DNA from: Pycnopodia helianthoides
Taxonomy: Eukaryota > Echinodermata > Asteroidea > Forcipulatida > Asteriidae
Direction of reading: 5' to 3'
Assembly: GCA_032158295.1 (NCBI GenBank)
Contig: CM063263.1
Location: 11,418,974 to 11,482,973, forward strand
Length of the DNA: 64,000 nucleotides
Shown: positions 63,757-64,000 of the stretch, piece after piece
Position numbering within the stretch: position 1 is the first letter of the stretch
How the letters are laid out: every line of letters begins with the position of its first letter
The notes under the pieces: model-generated
Told to the model about the DNA's origin: nothing
The model's database searches: none
What the model saw: the letters and a program-made list of their open reading frames with translations, nothing else
Made by a program: the position numbers and the translations under genes

Positions 63757-64000
63757 TCAAAGGAACATTACAGAATTGGTAATTGTAAAATATACTTTTG
63801 ATCACAGATTTACATAAAACTTACACGGTCTAATGATGATGATAGTAGAAAACATCCCTTGAAATATTTCTGTCTGAAATGCCATATTTGATGAGAAATG
63901 AATAAACTAATTTTCCGTTTGGAGTTTATCGCTCAGTGAGCGTTTTATTCATCTGTTGAACCTATGATTTCTTGCAAATGTGTAGTCGGTTTTTTCACTA
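63757..64000 (+). mobile_element. TIR element, family 1, copy D (cut by window end)
   Basis: aggaacattacagaattggt begins at about 63761, preceded by ttcaa instead of TTAA. A short deletion follows the TIR. Runs off the window after cttgcaaatgtgtagtcggt. Confidence 0.75.

Overview
The window is animal nuclear DNA: exons of 27 to 1,212 bp with GT/AG borders and matched reading phases, long introns, no operons, and a dense load of tRNA-derived SINEs and short inverted-repeat elements. Product families (SNAPC1, ZMYND11, a collagen-C1q protein, an F5/8C-mucin-CTCK secreted protein, an intronless class A GPCR) point to an invertebrate deuterostome. The repeat types look echinoderm-like, probably sea star, but that species-level impression comes from memory of repeat style and cannot be verified here.

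Layout. (1) About 285-12,680, plus strand: the 3' part of a large secreted protein gene. Fourteen exons encode three discoidin-like (F5/8 type C) domains separated by Ser/Thr-rich mucin linkers, then a VWC-type module and a C-terminal cystine knot; the 5' part lies outside the window. (2) 12.7-16.5 kb: intergenic, with a young array of five 199-bp units. (3) 16,559-17,527, minus strand: an intronless rhodopsin-like GPCR. (4) 21,525-38,375, plus strand: a SNAPC1 (SNAP43) orthologue in nine exons with a very long basic C-terminal tail. Its 11-kb fifth intron holds an antisense collagen-C1q gene (26,628-28,003). (5) 45,904-57,929, plus strand, with a probable untranslated first exon near 40.4 kb: a ZMYND11 (BS69) orthologue of 633 residues in 16 coding exons, with winged-helix, PHD, bromodomain, PWWP, coiled-coil and MYND domains in the family order. 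(6) 58-64 kb: no gene recognised, mostly repeats.

The genes do not form one pathway. SNAPC1 (snRNA promoter factor) and ZMYND11 (reader of H3K36me3 chromatin) are nuclear transcription proteins lying head-to-tail. The F5/8C-mucin and C1q proteins are secreted and of the kind used in coelomic defence or extracellular matrix.

Main results of the hunt: single-base homopolymer contractions break the reading frame in one C1q exon and in one, probably two, SNAPC1 exons, which suggests residual sequencing error or polymorphism rather than dead genes; the SNAPC1 tail carries a 30-residue repeat; three families of TTAA-flanked short elements are interspersed; several nested insertions can be read directly; and one ZMYND11 intron is almost wholly minisatellite. 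I found no CRISPR array, prokaryotic system or viral gene, and nothing I would call a new molecular system. All exon borders were read by eye from splice sites, phase and family similarity, with no alignment or transcript data.
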